Positions 59,179-60,393 of a stretch of 60,393 nt of DNA are shown one piece after another. A model generated the notes under the pieces. It was not told where the DNA came from and ran no database searches. It was given only the letters and a program-made list of their open reading frames with translations. The translations under genes were made by a program, and so were the position numbers. The DNA is from CAYVRJ01 sp964453645 (GTDB taxonomy: Bacteria > Bacillota > Clostridia > Christensenellales > JAWKQI01): NCBI GenBank assembly GCA_964453645.1, contig CAYVRJ010000012.1, positions 1-60,393 on the forward strand, read 5' to 3'. The stretch's first letter is position 1. Every line of letters begins with the position of its first letter.

Positions 59179-60393
59179 TTAGAATCGCCGCATTTTAGGC
59201 TTATTAACTAGCAATTCACTTATGCTACCCTCTGTTACAATTCCACTTTTATAGTAAATTAAAGTGGCTTCAAATTCTAGTTCATATACACATGTTTTAC
59301 TATATGAGTAGAAATCGGTACGTTTATCAGTTTTAATAATACCATCATATTCATAGTCGTAAATTAAGCTAATCTTATTGTCTGCATTTATTCGCAATCC
59401 AATATCAGCAGGAATAAAAAACGTATCAACTCCATATACTTCCTGAAATATATTGGATAATTTTATTCTTTTGTTCCTAAATTCTTCTCCAAATTCAGAA
59501 ATAACGCATATATTTGGCTTCAGTACCTCCACCATCTTGGCAAGCCCTAATCGCCCCAGATGGTTTTTATAAAAGGATTTTCTGTTATACTCCACATTCC
59601 TTGAGTAAACAAATTTTTTTTCGTACTCTTTAAACCCGCCTATATGGGCAAGTAAGACAATATCACTTTTGCAATATTTTTCGTGTATTTCGCGGTATTG
59701 CTTTTCGATCTCAGGACTATACCCTGTATCTCCTGTGTAAACCAACACAAAACTTCCGTAACAAATAATAAATCCAAGCGAATCCCGATCAGATAATAAG
59801 TCGTCGTGTTTTGCCTTGATAGCAGTAATCTTCAAATCATAAGGGTATTTTGGCTGTTTTGGACTTGGGGGAAGGATTGGAATTTCGTCATCAGCTTTAA
59901 TGAGAACTACATCGTAGTCGATCTTTTCGTATAGGTTTAACATGGGAGCGTATTTTTTAAAAGTGCTAGCAGACATATATATACGTATCCGTTTCCGTCG
60001 GGGAGAACCTTTCAAATTTCTTTTTCGCTAATTCTTCTATAAAATCTCTATCCTCATATTTTATTTTTATCCCTTGATTTGCTATATCAGAAATGACATC
60101 ATGAATAATGGTTCCCTCTTCGTGGGTGTCGTAGTCTCCTAGAATTGCTTCGTTATACTGATGTAACAGTGTTAAAATAGATTCAAGATCAGTCGTATGG
60201 TCATTATGGGCGTGTGTAATCAGGATATGATCTATGTCATTAAAACTATATCCAGCATATTTGAAATTGTCGAGGAAATTAAAGCCCGGGTCAATCACAA
60301 TGCCATAATCATGTATTTTAAAAAAATAGCCACCACCTTGAAGTGAACCCCAATTGTTAGACAAAATACTAACAAAGGGGGTTCACTTTTTTA
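59179..60393 (-). pseudogene. MBL-fold metallo-hydrolase, frameshifted and cut by the window edge
   Basis: The N-terminal part (60364 down to 59966) has the MBL motif THAHNDH and GIVIDPGF; the C-terminal part (59985 down to 59179) has YTGDTGYS, LLAHIGG and NHLG, matching an RNase-Z-like ligand order. The two parts are in different frames. The change is in a TATATATAT run at about 59975-59983; adding one TA unit restores a continuous product of about 395 residues. Upstream of the TTG at 60362-60364, removing one base from the five-G run (60377-60381) would extend the frame toward the edge (reading VNPFVSILSNNWGS), so a second indel is likely. The true start may lie beyond the window. Confidence 0.75.

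Noticed and set aside
1..60393. CRISPR array
   Set aside because: No repeat-spacer pattern was found. The only short tandem repeats are the 9-bp units at 46129 and the arm sites at 7889.

Overview
The window looks like a scaffold of a spore-forming, flagellated anaerobic Clostridia-type Firmicute. The signs are a spore photoproduct lyase, a DUF4489-type protein, flagellins with a FliB lysine methylase, a ferredoxin-type aldo/keto reductase, clostripain, strong AGGAGG ribosome binding sites and near-consensus TTGACA/TATAAT promoters. No rRNA and no CRISPR array were seen. One tRNA (Pro, anticodon GGG) is present. A 100-N assembly gap lies at 49752-49851.

Layout. (1) 1-8040: the right part of an integrated mobile element ending at tRNA-Pro. 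It carries a WYL regulator, an XRE/ImmA pair, a small sigma factor, a DinG-type helicase, a minimal serine recombinase, an excisionase-like protein and a tyrosine integrase with arm-type repeats. Three of its genes are broken (frameshifts in WYL and ImmA, a nonsense codon beside the DEAH box of DinG), while sigma, Xis and Int are intact. Its non-coding parts are rich in structure: an 18-bp palindrome, a candidate RNA with terminator, a hairpin that buries a Shine-Dalgarno sequence, a ~240-nt multi-stem region and a 20-bp hairpin. (2) 8.2-20.1 kb, mostly minus strand: an EAL protein with a degenerate GGDEF domain, an anti-sigma-like protein, FabD, and an ABC-2 exporter locus with a rhamnulokinase-like kinase. 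A lone phage portal gene sits on the opposite strand inside the exporter locus. (3) 20.2-31.6 kb: two polar amino-acid ABC importers, two convergent Rhizobium-etli-type asparaginases, MarR/flavodoxin, a secreted clostripain-family lipoprotein and an HxlR regulator. (4) 31.6-43.7 kb: a bacterial GPP34 (GOLPH3-like) protein, a small XRE regulator, and an eight-gene carbohydrate operon (GHL6-like hydrolase, PMI-like cupin, sugar ABC importer with two permeases, UROD-family protein, LacI regulator). (5) 43.7-52.3 kb: an XRE-cupin-acyl-CoA synthetase fusion, aldo/keto reductase, FliB, two flagellins around the gap, SplB, DUF3892 and DUF4489. (6) 52.3-60.4 kb: a second accessory region that starts with a TnpX-type large serine recombinase and TnpW. 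It then holds a zinc-ribbon protein, a P-loop ATPase, a DUF503 protein, and an A+T-rich pair made of a short UvrA-like twin-ABC ATPase and an MBL-fold hydrolase. The MBL gene is out of frame in a TA repeat and runs toward the window edge.

Best candidates for something undescribed are the UvrA-like/MBL pair with its P-loop ATPase neighbour (55.3-60.4 kb), the XRE-cupin-AMP-ligase fusion, the orphan portal gene inside an exporter locus, and the structured RNA stretches of the first element. All assignments come from reading the sequence; no database search was run.
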